Source: Chloroflexota bacterium
Lineage (GTDB): Bacteria > Chloroflexota > Anaerolineae > Anaerolineales > UBA11579
Reading direction: 5' to 3'
Length of the DNA: 7,524 bases
NCBI GenBank assembly: GCA_030610225.1
Contig: JAUWSD010000059.1
Coordinates: 1-7,524, forward strand
Shown here: positions 1-5,066 of the stretch, one piece after another
How positions within the stretch are numbered: position 1 is the first letter of the stretch
How the letters are laid out: every line of letters starts with the position of its first letter
Notes under the pieces: generated by a model
What the model was told of the DNA's origin: nothing
What the model saw: only the letters and a program-made list of their open reading frames with translations
The model's database searches: none
Translations under genes and position numbers: made by a program

Positions 1-725
1 CGGGACCCACAGTGGATCTGCAGGACTAATTTTCCTTTTTGTAATCCCATGATCTCTGCAGCAACTTCATCAAATATCTCTTCGACCACATCTATTTCAA
101 TGAAATGATTACCAGCACCCAATGATCCCAACTGGGGACGGCCGCGTTTCTTTGCACTATCGCTCACTGTGCTGAGATCAACTCCTGCCAGGCTGCCCTC
201 ATTCTCTGTACAGATCACATCATTTTTGTGTGCATATCCATTCTTTAAGGTCCATTTTGAACCATCCTGCAGAACCGAATTTAGCTCATTTTCGGTGAGC
301 CTGATCTTCCCGCTGACACCAACCCCACTGGGACAATTTTCCTGAAGGGCAAAACTAAGATCTTTCAAGTATGGCAGCGATTCTTTCATATCAATATTTG
401 TAGCTAATAATCTCACACCGCAGTTGATGTCATAGCCAATCCCACCTGGAGAGATCACTCCTGTTGGATATTTCGTTGCAGCCACTCCCCCAATTGGAAA
501 CCCATAGCCCTGATGCATATCAGGCATAACAACTACCTGACCAACCAACCCTGGCAGGAAAGTGACATTTAACGCCTGCTCCAATGACCGATCATATGCA
601 ACTGCTTCAAGTATCCTTCTTGAAGCATATATGTGAACGGGAACATTCATACCCTTTACAAACCCCAGCGGGATTTCCCATTTGAACTCACTAAGTTTAT
701 TTAAATCTTGGATACCGATCATCAT
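1..725 (-). CDS. rtcB: RNA-splicing ligase RtcB, N-terminal half (partial at left edge)
   Basis: Reading leftwards from the ATG at 725-723, 241 codons are open and the gene leaves the window. RtcB is a Mn2+/GTP-dependent ligase that joins RNA 2',3'-cyclic phosphate (or 3'-phosphate) ends to 5'-OH ends in RNA repair or tRNA splicing. Visible hallmarks are PDMHQGYGFPIGG (68-80), GGIGYDINCGVRLL (94-107), SLGAGNHFIE (201-210) and IHCGS (237-241). D99, C102, N206, H207 and H238 match the metal/GMP-site residues D95, C98, N202, H203 and H234 of Pyrococcus horikoshii RtcB at a constant offset of four, so this half is intact and carries no intein. The family is about 480 residues, so the half with the guanylylated histidine is missing only because of the window edge. 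A second ATG follows at once (722-720). The ribosome site GAGGTGAGA overlaps the archease stop codon, which suggests translational coupling in an archease-rtcB operon. Confidence 0.95.
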   Translation of the reverse strand, partial: MMIGIQDLNKLSEFKWEIPLGFVKGMNVPVHIYASRRILEAVAYDRSLEQALNVTFLPGLVGQVVVMPDMHQGYGFPIGGVAATKYPTGVISPGGIGYDINCGVRLLATNIDMKESLPYLKDLSFALQENCPSGVGVSGKIRLTENELNSVLQDGSKWTLKNGYAHKNDVICTENEGSLAGVDLSTVSDSAKKRGRPQLGSLGAGNHFIEIDVVEEIFDEVAAEIMGLQKGKLVLQIHCGS

Positions 726-732
726 TCTCACC

Positions 733-1152
733 TCACATGTCAAACACAACCGTTACACGAAAAATATTCTCTTCATATTTGATTTTAATTTCATTAAATG
801 TAACTGCTTTGATCTCATAGTCGATCTCAACAACCTTTTTCCCTCTCATCAATGCTTTCAGATCATTTCCATCAATAGAGATCTGGAATCTGGTAAAAGC
901 AGTATTCTCATCTTCAAGATAAAAAGCGACCTCCTCAAGGAAAGTTACCAGTAAAGTTTCAAGGTCTACCGCGGATATCTTGATCTTATGGGTGACTTCT
1001 GAATCTTTCTCTGTTCGTACCCCTGCAAGTTCCAGCATGCCCACAGCGGCATTCTCAAATAGTTCTTCCAGGCTTGGCGCCCAGATTTCAAGCCCCCGAT
1101 CTGCGGTTACCTCTATCTCTTTATATCCTGATATTACACTTTCCTGATCCAT
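733..1152 (-). CDS. Archease (RtcB activator)
   Basis: This encodes 139 residues, the usual archease size. Archease is a small metal-binding protein that helps RtcB become guanylylated and turn over repeatedly. The family pattern is recognisable along the whole length: VTADRGLEIWAPSLEELFENA (15-35), AVDLETLLVTFLEEV (61-75), KAVTF (115-119) and a C-terminal VVFDM. The candidate metal ligands D18, D63 and D138 are present. The residue before the TAD motif is normally histidine (HTAD) but is valine here (position 16). The ATG at 1152-1150 has a well-spaced GAGGA ribosome site. The gene ends 7 bp before rtcB, and this pairing is the best support for the assignment. Function is inferred from family and context. 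Confidence 0.9.
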   Translation of the reverse strand: MDQESVISGYKEIEVTADRGLEIWAPSLEELFENAAVGMLELAGVRTEKDSEVTHKIKISAVDLETLLVTFLEEVAFYLEDENTAFTRFQISIDGNDLKALMRGKKVVEIDYEIKAVTFNEIKIKYEENIFRVTVVFDM

Positions 1153-1198
1153 AATTTCCTCATCATAAAGAAGGAACCAATTAAATATGAAGGGGTAT

Positions 1199-1204
1199 AT
1201 TATA
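1199..1204 (-). promoter_or_regulatory. Possible -10 element for the archease-rtcB operon
   Basis: On the minus strand a perfect TATAAT lies about 47 bases before the archease ATG, in the 123-bp gap between the divergent archease and mtnP genes. No good -35 hexamer sits 16-18 bases upstream, so this is only a candidate. I could not find a convincing plus-strand promoter for mtnP in the same gap. Confidence 0.3.
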
Positions 1205-1275
1205 AGAATAACCCAGAATGAATATGGTTGTAAAATTATGCTATTATTGGAAGCATATAAAATTCAGGAGGTCTC

Positions 1276-2139
1276 ATGAAACATCATCCACGTATAGGCG
1301 TAATTGGCGGGTCTGGTCTTTATCGTATGGACAGTCTCGAGAACATCGAAGAGCACGAGGTTAACACTCCTTATGGAAAACCAAGCTCACCCATCATCAT
1401 CGGTGATCTGGAAGGAAAAAGGGTCGCATTCCTGGCCAGGCATGGAATTGGGCATGTGATCGCTCCCACTCAGGTCAATTATCGTGCAAATATTTATGCG
1501 CTGAAAAGTTTAGGAGTTAAATATATCATTTCTGTGAGCGCTGTTGGTTCACTGCGTGAAGACTATGCCCCCGGTGATCTTGTGGTACCCGATCAATTGT
1601 TTGACTTCACCAAAGACCGGAAACGAACATTCTTCGATAAAGACCTTGTAGCTCATGTGGATGTTGCCGAACCTTTCTGTCCTGATCTAACCAGGATAAT
1701 CTTCAATGCAGTCAAAAGAACAAAAGCAAAAGCCCATTTCGGCGGATCGTTCATCACCATCGAGGGACCGCGTTTCTCCACCAGAGGAGAATCGAATACA
1801 TTCAGAAGCTGGGGCATGTCCCTAATTGGCATGACAACCTCACCCGAAGCATACCTCGCCAGGGAAGCAGAGATGTGCTATGCAGTCATGGCTCATGTCT
1901 CGGACTATGATGTTTGGCATATCTCAGAAGAACCAGTCACAGTTGAACAGGTCATAAAAGTGCTTACCGAGAATGTCCATATCGCTCAGCAGGCTGTAAA
2001 GAATTTGATCGCTGATATTGATGACGAAGCTCATTGTGAACATCATTCTTCACTGCAAAACGCCCTCATCTCCTCCCCAGGTGCTGTTTCAAAAGATACA
2101 CTTGAAGAACTATCGCTAGTAGTGAAGAAATATTTTTAG
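1276..2139 (+). CDS. mtnP: S-methyl-5'-thioadenosine phosphorylase (MTAP family)
   Basis: This encodes 287 residues, close to the family norm of about 270-290. MTAP splits 5'-methylthioadenosine with phosphate into adenine and methylthioribose-1-phosphate, clearing a by-product of polyamine synthesis and feeding methionine salvage. Family features in order are VIGGSGLY (9-16, phosphate/ribose loop), ARHGIGH (54-60), VNYRANIYALK (67-77), EGPRFSTRGES (163-173), GMTTSPEAYLAREAEMCYA (185-203) and SDYDVW (209-214). D210 and D212 correspond to the pair that recognises 6-aminopurine in human MTAP, which favours MTAP over purine nucleoside phosphorylase (normally Asn). Related methylthioinosine or nucleoside phosphorylases cannot be fully excluded. 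A strong AGGAGGT at 1266-1272 fixes the ATG start. The gene stands alone: no other methionine-salvage gene is visible, and a terminator follows its stop. Confidence 0.9.
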   Translation: MKHHPRIGVIGGSGLYRMDSLENIEEHEVNTPYGKPSSPIIIGDLEGKRVAFLARHGIGHVIAPTQVNYRANIYALKSLGVKYIISVSAVGSLREDYAPGDLVVPDQLFDFTKDRKRTFFDKDLVAHVDVAEPFCPDLTRIIFNAVKRTKAKAHFGGSFITIEGPRFSTRGESNTFRSWGMSLIGMTTSPEAYLAREAEMCYAVMAHVSDYDVWHISEEPVTVEQVIKVLTENVHIAQQAVKNLIADIDDEAHCEHHSSLQNALISSPGAVSKDTLEELSLVVKKYF

Positions 2140-2161
2140 CAAATCTTCTAATCCATAAAAC

Positions 2162-2192
2162 AAAATCCCAATGAAATTCATCGGGATTTTTT
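2162..2192. terminator. Bidirectional terminator between mtnP and tyrS
   Basis: AAAATCCC (2162-2169) pairs with GGGATTTT (2183-2190). The segment between, ATGAAATTCAT, can extend the stem inward. On the plus strand the hairpin ends in a run of six T (2187-2192). On the minus strand the mirrored stem is followed by TTTTGTTTTAT. It lies 22 bases after the mtnP stop and 2 bases beyond the tyrS stop, so it can end transcription of both convergent genes. Confidence 0.85.
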
Positions 2193-2194
2193 AA

Positions 2195-3406
2195 TTATTT
2201 TACTTTCAGGTATCTGCGTTTGCCAACTTTGAGTATTCCAGCTTTTGGAAATTCCTGATTTGGATCGCTGATCAATTCATCACCCAGCTTGACAGCATTC
2301 TGCTTGACCAACCTTCTGGCCTCGCCACCTGAAGCAACCAGACCACTGTTCTTCATCACATCGATAAAAGTCTCACCAGTCTTCAGTTTGTATTCAGGAA
2401 TATCATCAGGGACCGCGCCTTTTTGGAATTGCGTCACAAAGGCTTTCTTTGCATTCTCTGCTTCTTCGTCAGTGTAAAAGGCATTCGTGATCTCAAAAGC
2501 CAGCTTCATCTTTGCATCCCTGGGATGGATAGTTCCGCCTAACACAGCCTTCTCGAATTCTTCTACATCCTGAGGGGTCCAGCGCGTGCATAACTTTGCA
2601 TAGACAGGCATAGCTTTATCTGGAATGCTCATTACTTTTCCGAACATGTCCTTCGCCCCGCTGTTGATCGGTATATGGTTACCGAGAGTTTTGCTCATCC
2701 TGATCTCACCATCGGTACCAGGTAAAATGCCCATTGTGATCCCAACATTTGGTTTCACACCCTTAGATGTCATTAGCTTTCTGGCAGCTGTCACAATGTT
2801 AAACAGCTGGTCAGTTCCCCCTACTTGCACATCCGCACGCATATGATATGCGTCATATCCCTGCATGATCGCATAAAATGTCTCATGTAGGTATACGGGG
2901 TCATTATTGTCCCAGCGTTTTCGGAAATTATCGCGGGATATGAATTGCTGAAGTGTAAAGTTCGATGACAGGTGGATCAAATCCTCAAAGGTCAATTTTG
3001 AGAGCCAATCCGCATTGTATCTAACTTTGGTTTTTTCCCTGTCAAGAACCCTGAAAGCCTGTTCTGCGTATGTCCTGCCATTTTCTGCGATCTGCTCAGC
3101 GGTCAGGATCGGGCGTAATTTGTCTTTATCAGTAGGATCACCAACCAGAGATGTAAAATTGCCGATCAGGAATGTTACTTCGTGACCAAAATCCTGAAAT
3201 TGGCGCAGTTTTCTCATCGTGACCGTATGTCCAAGGTGAAGGTCAGCTTTCGTGGGGTCGTAGCCGCAATATATTCGTAATGGACGCCCTTCTTTTTCAG
3301 CTTCGATCAATCGTTCCCGAAGATCCTTGGCCATTGCCGCTTTCAGCGCATCATCACCGTATTCTGCTCCCTGCATGAATATCGCAACTTGCTTATCAAC
3401 ATCCAT
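2195..3406 (-). CDS. tyrS: Tyrosyl-tRNA synthetase (TyrZ-like type)
   Basis: This encodes 403 residues, full length for a bacterial class I tyrosyl-tRNA synthetase, which charges tRNA-Tyr using ATP. The catalytic fold shows YCGYDPTKADLHLGH (46-60, containing the HIGH motif as HLGH), LIGNFTSLVGDPT (80-92), MQGYDAYHMRADVQVGGTDQ (181-200, tyrosine pocket) and RMSKTLGN (236-243), a variant of KMSKS. Residues about 343-402 form a C-terminal S4-type RNA-binding domain (SGGEARRLVKQNAVKLGD). The HEVTFLIG and KLRQFQDFGH segments resemble the TyrZ clade rather than the E. coli/Bacillus TyrS clade. The ATG is set by GGAGGTG at 3411-3417. The gene is monocistronic, ends at a strong terminator, and has a 5' leader carrying an apparent tyrosine-codon attenuator, described separately. 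Confidence 0.97.
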   Translation of the reverse strand: MDVDKQVAIFMQGAEYGDDALKAAMAKDLRERLIEAEKEGRPLRIYCGYDPTKADLHLGHTVTMRKLRQFQDFGHEVTFLIGNFTSLVGDPTDKDKLRPILTAEQIAENGRTYAEQAFRVLDREKTKVRYNADWLSKLTFEDLIHLSSNFTLQQFISRDNFRKRWDNNDPVYLHETFYAIMQGYDAYHMRADVQVGGTDQLFNIVTAARKLMTSKGVKPNVGITMGILPGTDGEIRMSKTLGNHIPINSGAKDMFGKVMSIPDKAMPVYAKLCTRWTPQDVEEFEKAVLGGTIHPRDAKMKLAFEITNAFYTDEEAENAKKAFVTQFQKGAVPDDIPEYKLKTGETFIDVMKNSGLVASGGEARRLVKQNAVKLGDELISDPNQEFPKAGILKVGKRRYLKVK

Positions 3407-3424
3407 GTACCACCTCCATTAGAA

Positions 3425-3455
3425 TTAAAATAAAAACACCCTCCAGGTGAGGGTG
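3425..3455 (-). terminator. Attenuator terminator in the tyrS leader
   Basis: On the minus strand CACCCTC (3455-3449) pairs with GAGGGTG (3443-3437) around a five-base loop, ACCTG. The tract TTTTTATTTTAA follows directly. This is a textbook intrinsic terminator reading towards tyrS, ending about 20 bases before the tyrS start and upstream of its ribosome site. No minus-strand gene precedes it within the window, since the neighbour is transcribed divergently, so its likely job is conditional termination of the tyrS transcript. It has no T tract on the plus strand. Confidence 0.85.
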
Positions 3456-3474
3456 CGGGTTAAACTCACCATGG
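3443..3474 (-). promoter_or_regulatory. Antiterminator hairpin of the tyrS attenuator
   Basis: In the minus-strand RNA, CCA-(U)-GGUGAG (3474-3465) can pair with CUCACC-UGG (3451-3443), giving nine base pairs with one bulged U and a 13-base loop. The downstream arm uses the CUC of the terminator's 5' arm, the terminator loop and the first base of its 3' arm, so this hairpin and the terminator are mutually exclusive. Its 5' arm starts 6 bases after the stop codon of the Tyr-rich leader ORF, so a ribosome at that stop would mask it while one stalled on Tyr codons would not. The pairing is read by eye and no folding energy was computed. Confidence 0.7.
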
Positions 3475-3480
3475 TACGAA

Positions 3481-3522
3481 TTAATTATATGAGAAATAAT
3501 AATATGAGCTGTTGTTCTTCAT
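3481..3522 (-). CDS. Candidate tyrosine-rich leader peptide of tyrS (13 aa)
   Basis: ATG at 3522-3520, stop TAA at 3483-3481. The product reads MKNNSSYYYFSYN, with four TAT codons, three of them consecutive (3504-3496), plus a Phe codon, in only 13 residues. It lies inside the tyrS leader, followed after 6 bases by the antiterminator and then the terminator. By analogy with pheM upstream of pheST, ribosome stalling at Tyr codons when charged tRNA-Tyr is scarce would let tyrS be read. The upstream in-frame codons are TAA-TGG-TAT, so this ATG is the only standard start. The weak point is the absence of a clear ribosome site just before the ATG. A GGAGG further upstream (3557-3561) is better spaced for a TTG-started ORF in another frame (3550-3485), which ends almost at the same place. 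Confidence 0.6.
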   Translation of the reverse strand: MKNNSSYYYFSYN

Positions 3523-3545
3523 ATACCATTATTTTATCATTCTTT

Positions 3546-3573
3546 CTCAAGGATAACCTCCATCTCCTTTGAG
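3546..3573 (-). other. Hairpin in the early tyrS leader carrying GGAGG in its loop
   Basis: On the minus strand CTCAAAGGA (3573-3565) pairs with TCCTTGAG (3553-3546), eight pairs with one bulged A. The 11-base loop GATGGAGGTTA contains a Shine-Dalgarno-like GGAGG. The hairpin lies between the tyrS promoter and the Tyr-rich ORF. It may tune leader translation or stabilise the 5' end of the RNA. It has no U tract, so it is not a terminator. Confidence 0.5.
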
Positions 3574-3602
3574 TTGAAAAAAAATCGATTAAAGGCTATT
3601 AT
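3574..3602 (+). promoter_or_regulatory. Promoter of the HNH gene
   Basis: TTGAAA (3574-3579) and TATTAT (3597-3602) are separated by 17 bases, each one mismatch from the sigma-70 consensus. Transcription would start near 3609, giving an untranslated leader of about 60 bases before the ATG at 3672. The -10 hexamer coincides almost exactly with a minus-strand TATAAT used in the tyrS promoter reading. Confidence 0.55.
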
Positions 3603-3635
3603 ATCTCTTATAAACCTGATTAAAACATCGCTCAA
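3598..3635 (-). promoter_or_regulatory. Promoter of the tyrS leader transcript
   Basis: On the minus strand TTGAGC (3635-3630) and TATAAG (3612-3607) are 17 bases apart. A perfect TATAAT follows at 3603-3598, with a weaker GTTTTA as its -35. Either would start the transcript near 3600-3590, about 190 bases before the tyrS ATG. This puts the whole leader ORF and attenuator inside the transcript. Confidence 0.5.
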
Positions 3636-3671
3636 AAAGAACATCTCCCCAAAATTTCAGGATAATACGCG

Positions 3672-4187
3672 ATGAAAAACTTATTAACTGCACCTGTTTT
3701 GGTGCTCAACGCCAATTATGAACCTCTCAATGTGTGTACGACAAAGAGAGCTGTTGGCTTGATGTTCACTGAAAAAGCTACAATGCTGGAGAATGGGCGT
3801 GGATTTATTAGAAGCGTAAGTATGAATTTTCCTGCTCCTTCAGTGATCAGACTTGGCAGAATGATAAAAAGACCTCGCCCTTCAGTAAAACTTACCAAAT
3901 CTGAAGTTTTCAGAAGAGATCACTATACCTGTCAATACTGCGGTCAGCGGGGAGAGGAATTGACCATCGATCATATTGTTCCCCGCAGTAAAGATGGCCC
4001 ACATACATGGAACAACCTGATCACTGCCTGTCCGAAATGTAATATCAAGAAAGGCGGCAGAACTGCTAAAGAAGCAAATATGCACCTTCTCTCAGTGCCA
4101 AAGACACCAAGTGCGTCCGCCCGTTACATGTTTGGGAAATACCTGAACAGTAATGAAACCTGGCTACCTTACATAGAAGGTTGGTAA
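3672..4187 (+). CDS. HNH-family endonuclease-like protein
   Basis: This encodes 171 residues. The C-terminal part is an HNH nuclease fold of the zinc-ribbon kind (McrA-like): CQYC (87-90), IDHIVPRSKDGPHTWNN (99-115) and CPKCN (120-124). The four cysteines should hold a structural zinc, D100-H101 supplies the catalytic pair, and N115 and N124 fill the later HNH positions, with Asn in place of the last His as is common. The N-terminal part (LLTAPVLVLNANYEPLNVCTTKRAV, 4-28) matches, from memory, a widespread single-domain family found in many free-living bacteria, not tied to restriction or mobile elements; its cellular role is unknown to me. A modest AGGA (3659-3662) precedes the ATG by 9 bases. 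The gene has its own promoter and terminator and no methylase, integrase or terminase beside it, which argues for a resident gene. DNA cleavage is inferred from the motif only. Confidence 0.85.
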   Translation: MKNLLTAPVLVLNANYEPLNVCTTKRAVGLMFTEKATMLENGRGFIRSVSMNFPAPSVIRLGRMIKRPRPSVKLTKSEVFRRDHYTCQYCGQRGEELTIDHIVPRSKDGPHTWNNLITACPKCNIKKGGRTAKEANMHLLSVPKTPSASARYMFGKYLNSNETWLPYIEGW

Positions 4188-4210
4188 ATCCCCAATATTT
4201 CCCCAAAATT

Positions 4211-4240
4211 AAATAAAAAAGAGCAGGATCTCTCCTGCTC
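4211..4240. terminator. Bidirectional terminator between the HNH gene and lgt
   Basis: GAGCAGGA (4221-4228) and TCCTGCTC (4233-4240) form a perfect eight-pair stem with a TCTC loop. On the minus strand TTTTTTATTT follows (4220-4211), an excellent terminator for lgt, whose stop is at 4259-4257. On the plus strand the tail TCATTATTTA is weaker but may still serve the HNH gene. Confidence 0.9.
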
Positions 4241-4256
4241 TCATTATTTAAATTGC

Positions 4257-5066
4257 TTATTTCTTTTTTCTGTGTCTCAGGAATAATGTTATCGCTGATG
4301 CAGCCAAGATGATTACCATGAAGGTTTGATTAGCATTAAGACCACCGATCTCTGAGGCGTCCAGCCTTAGGAAATCAAGGATGATCCTGATGGTTGGATA
4401 AGTGATCAGATATATTAGGAAAAGGTCGCCATTCTTCAATTGCTTTCTGAATTTATTTCCTACCCAGATCAATAGACCTACAGTTGCAAAATTCCATAAT
4501 GCTTCGTAGAGGAAGATGGGATGATAATGTGTAAATTCAAGATATTCTGTGAGTCTATGTTGAATATCAATGAATATTCCCCACGGCAAATCGGTTGGAG
4601 CTCCGTATAATTCCTGATTGACATAATTGCCAAAACGTCCGATAGCCTGTCCAAGCGGCACAGCGGGGATAATAATGTCTGTCCATTTCCACAAGTTTTC
4701 TTTCTTCTTCTTGCAGTAATAATAAGCTGCTATGAAGCCGCCAATCACCGCGCCAGGGATTCCAAGCCCGCCTCTTCGCAAATCTATCGCCGCAAGCGGA
4801 TGGGTCAAATAGTATTTCGTGGTGATACCCTGCTCAACCATTGAAGGCGGAGGAGTAAAGATATGCCAGAGCCTGGACCCGATCACACCTGTAACTACCA
4901 TCCAGGGCAACAGATCCCAGATAAAATCCGGATCTTCGCCCCGTTTCTTCGCTAAATGTGAAGCCAGCAGTGAAGCTGCCACCACACCGGACATTAAGAT
5001 AATCCCATAATAATAAATTAATGGATTTCCATTAACATAAATAGCATTCCAGCCGAATTCGATCAT
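4257..5066 (-). CDS. lgt: Prolipoprotein diacylglyceryl transferase
   Basis: This encodes 269 residues, a polytopic inner-membrane enzyme with about seven hydrophobic segments. It transfers diacylglycerol from phosphatidylglycerol to the lipobox cysteine of prolipoproteins, the first step of lipoprotein maturation. The Lgt signature is clear: GRFGNYVNQELYG (143-155). Other family landmarks are IYYYGIILMSG (17-27), RRGGLGIPGAVIGG (97-110), HPIFLYE (182-188) and RIILDFLR (227-234), with R144 and R227 matching conserved arginines. The position equal to His103 of E. coli Lgt is P104 here. The ATG at 5066-5064 shares one base with the stop of the upstream gene (TAATG), and GGAG at 5075-5078 lies within that gene's end, implying translational coupling. 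Pairing with a phospholipid-synthesis gene is sensible because the enzyme's lipid donor is phosphatidylglycerol. Confidence 0.96.
   Translation of the reverse strand: MIEFGWNAIYVNGNPLIYYYGIILMSGVVAASLLASHLAKKRGEDPDFIWDLLPWMVVTGVIGSRLWHIFTPPPSMVEQGITTKYYLTHPLAAIDLRRGGLGIPGAVIGGFIAAYYYCKKKKENLWKWTDIIIPAVPLGQAIGRFGNYVNQELYGAPTDLPWGIFIDIQHRLTEYLEFTHYHPIFLYEALWNFATVGLLIWVGNKFRKQLKNGDLFLIYLITYPTIRIILDFLRLDASEIGGLNANQTFMVIILAASAITLFLRHRKKK

Noticed and set aside
682..954. Plus-strand open frame of 90 codons
   Set aside because: It lies opposite the archease gene and the start of rtcB, has no convincing ribosome site and encodes a sequence with no recognisable family.
1226..1261. Plus-strand promoter for mtnP using TTGTAA and TATAAA
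   Set aside because: The spacing is 22 bases and the implied start would fall at the Shine-Dalgarno; the nearer TATTAT has no acceptable -35.
2140..2194. Small RNA gene between mtnP and tyrS
   Set aside because: The only structure is the convergent terminator; no promoter or further hairpin is present.
3465..3477. Palindrome ACCATGGT as a protein operator
   Set aside because: It is only eight bases and is fully explained as part of the antiterminator arm; no repeat of it was seen elsewhere in the leader.
3407..3603. T-box riboswitch upstream of tyrS
   Set aside because: The leader length and terminator would fit, but I find no AGGGUGGNACCGCG-type T-box sequence before the terminator and no recognisable Stem I motifs. 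The GGTGGTAC near the start codon is part of the ribosome site, downstream of the terminator. A covariance-model search would settle it.
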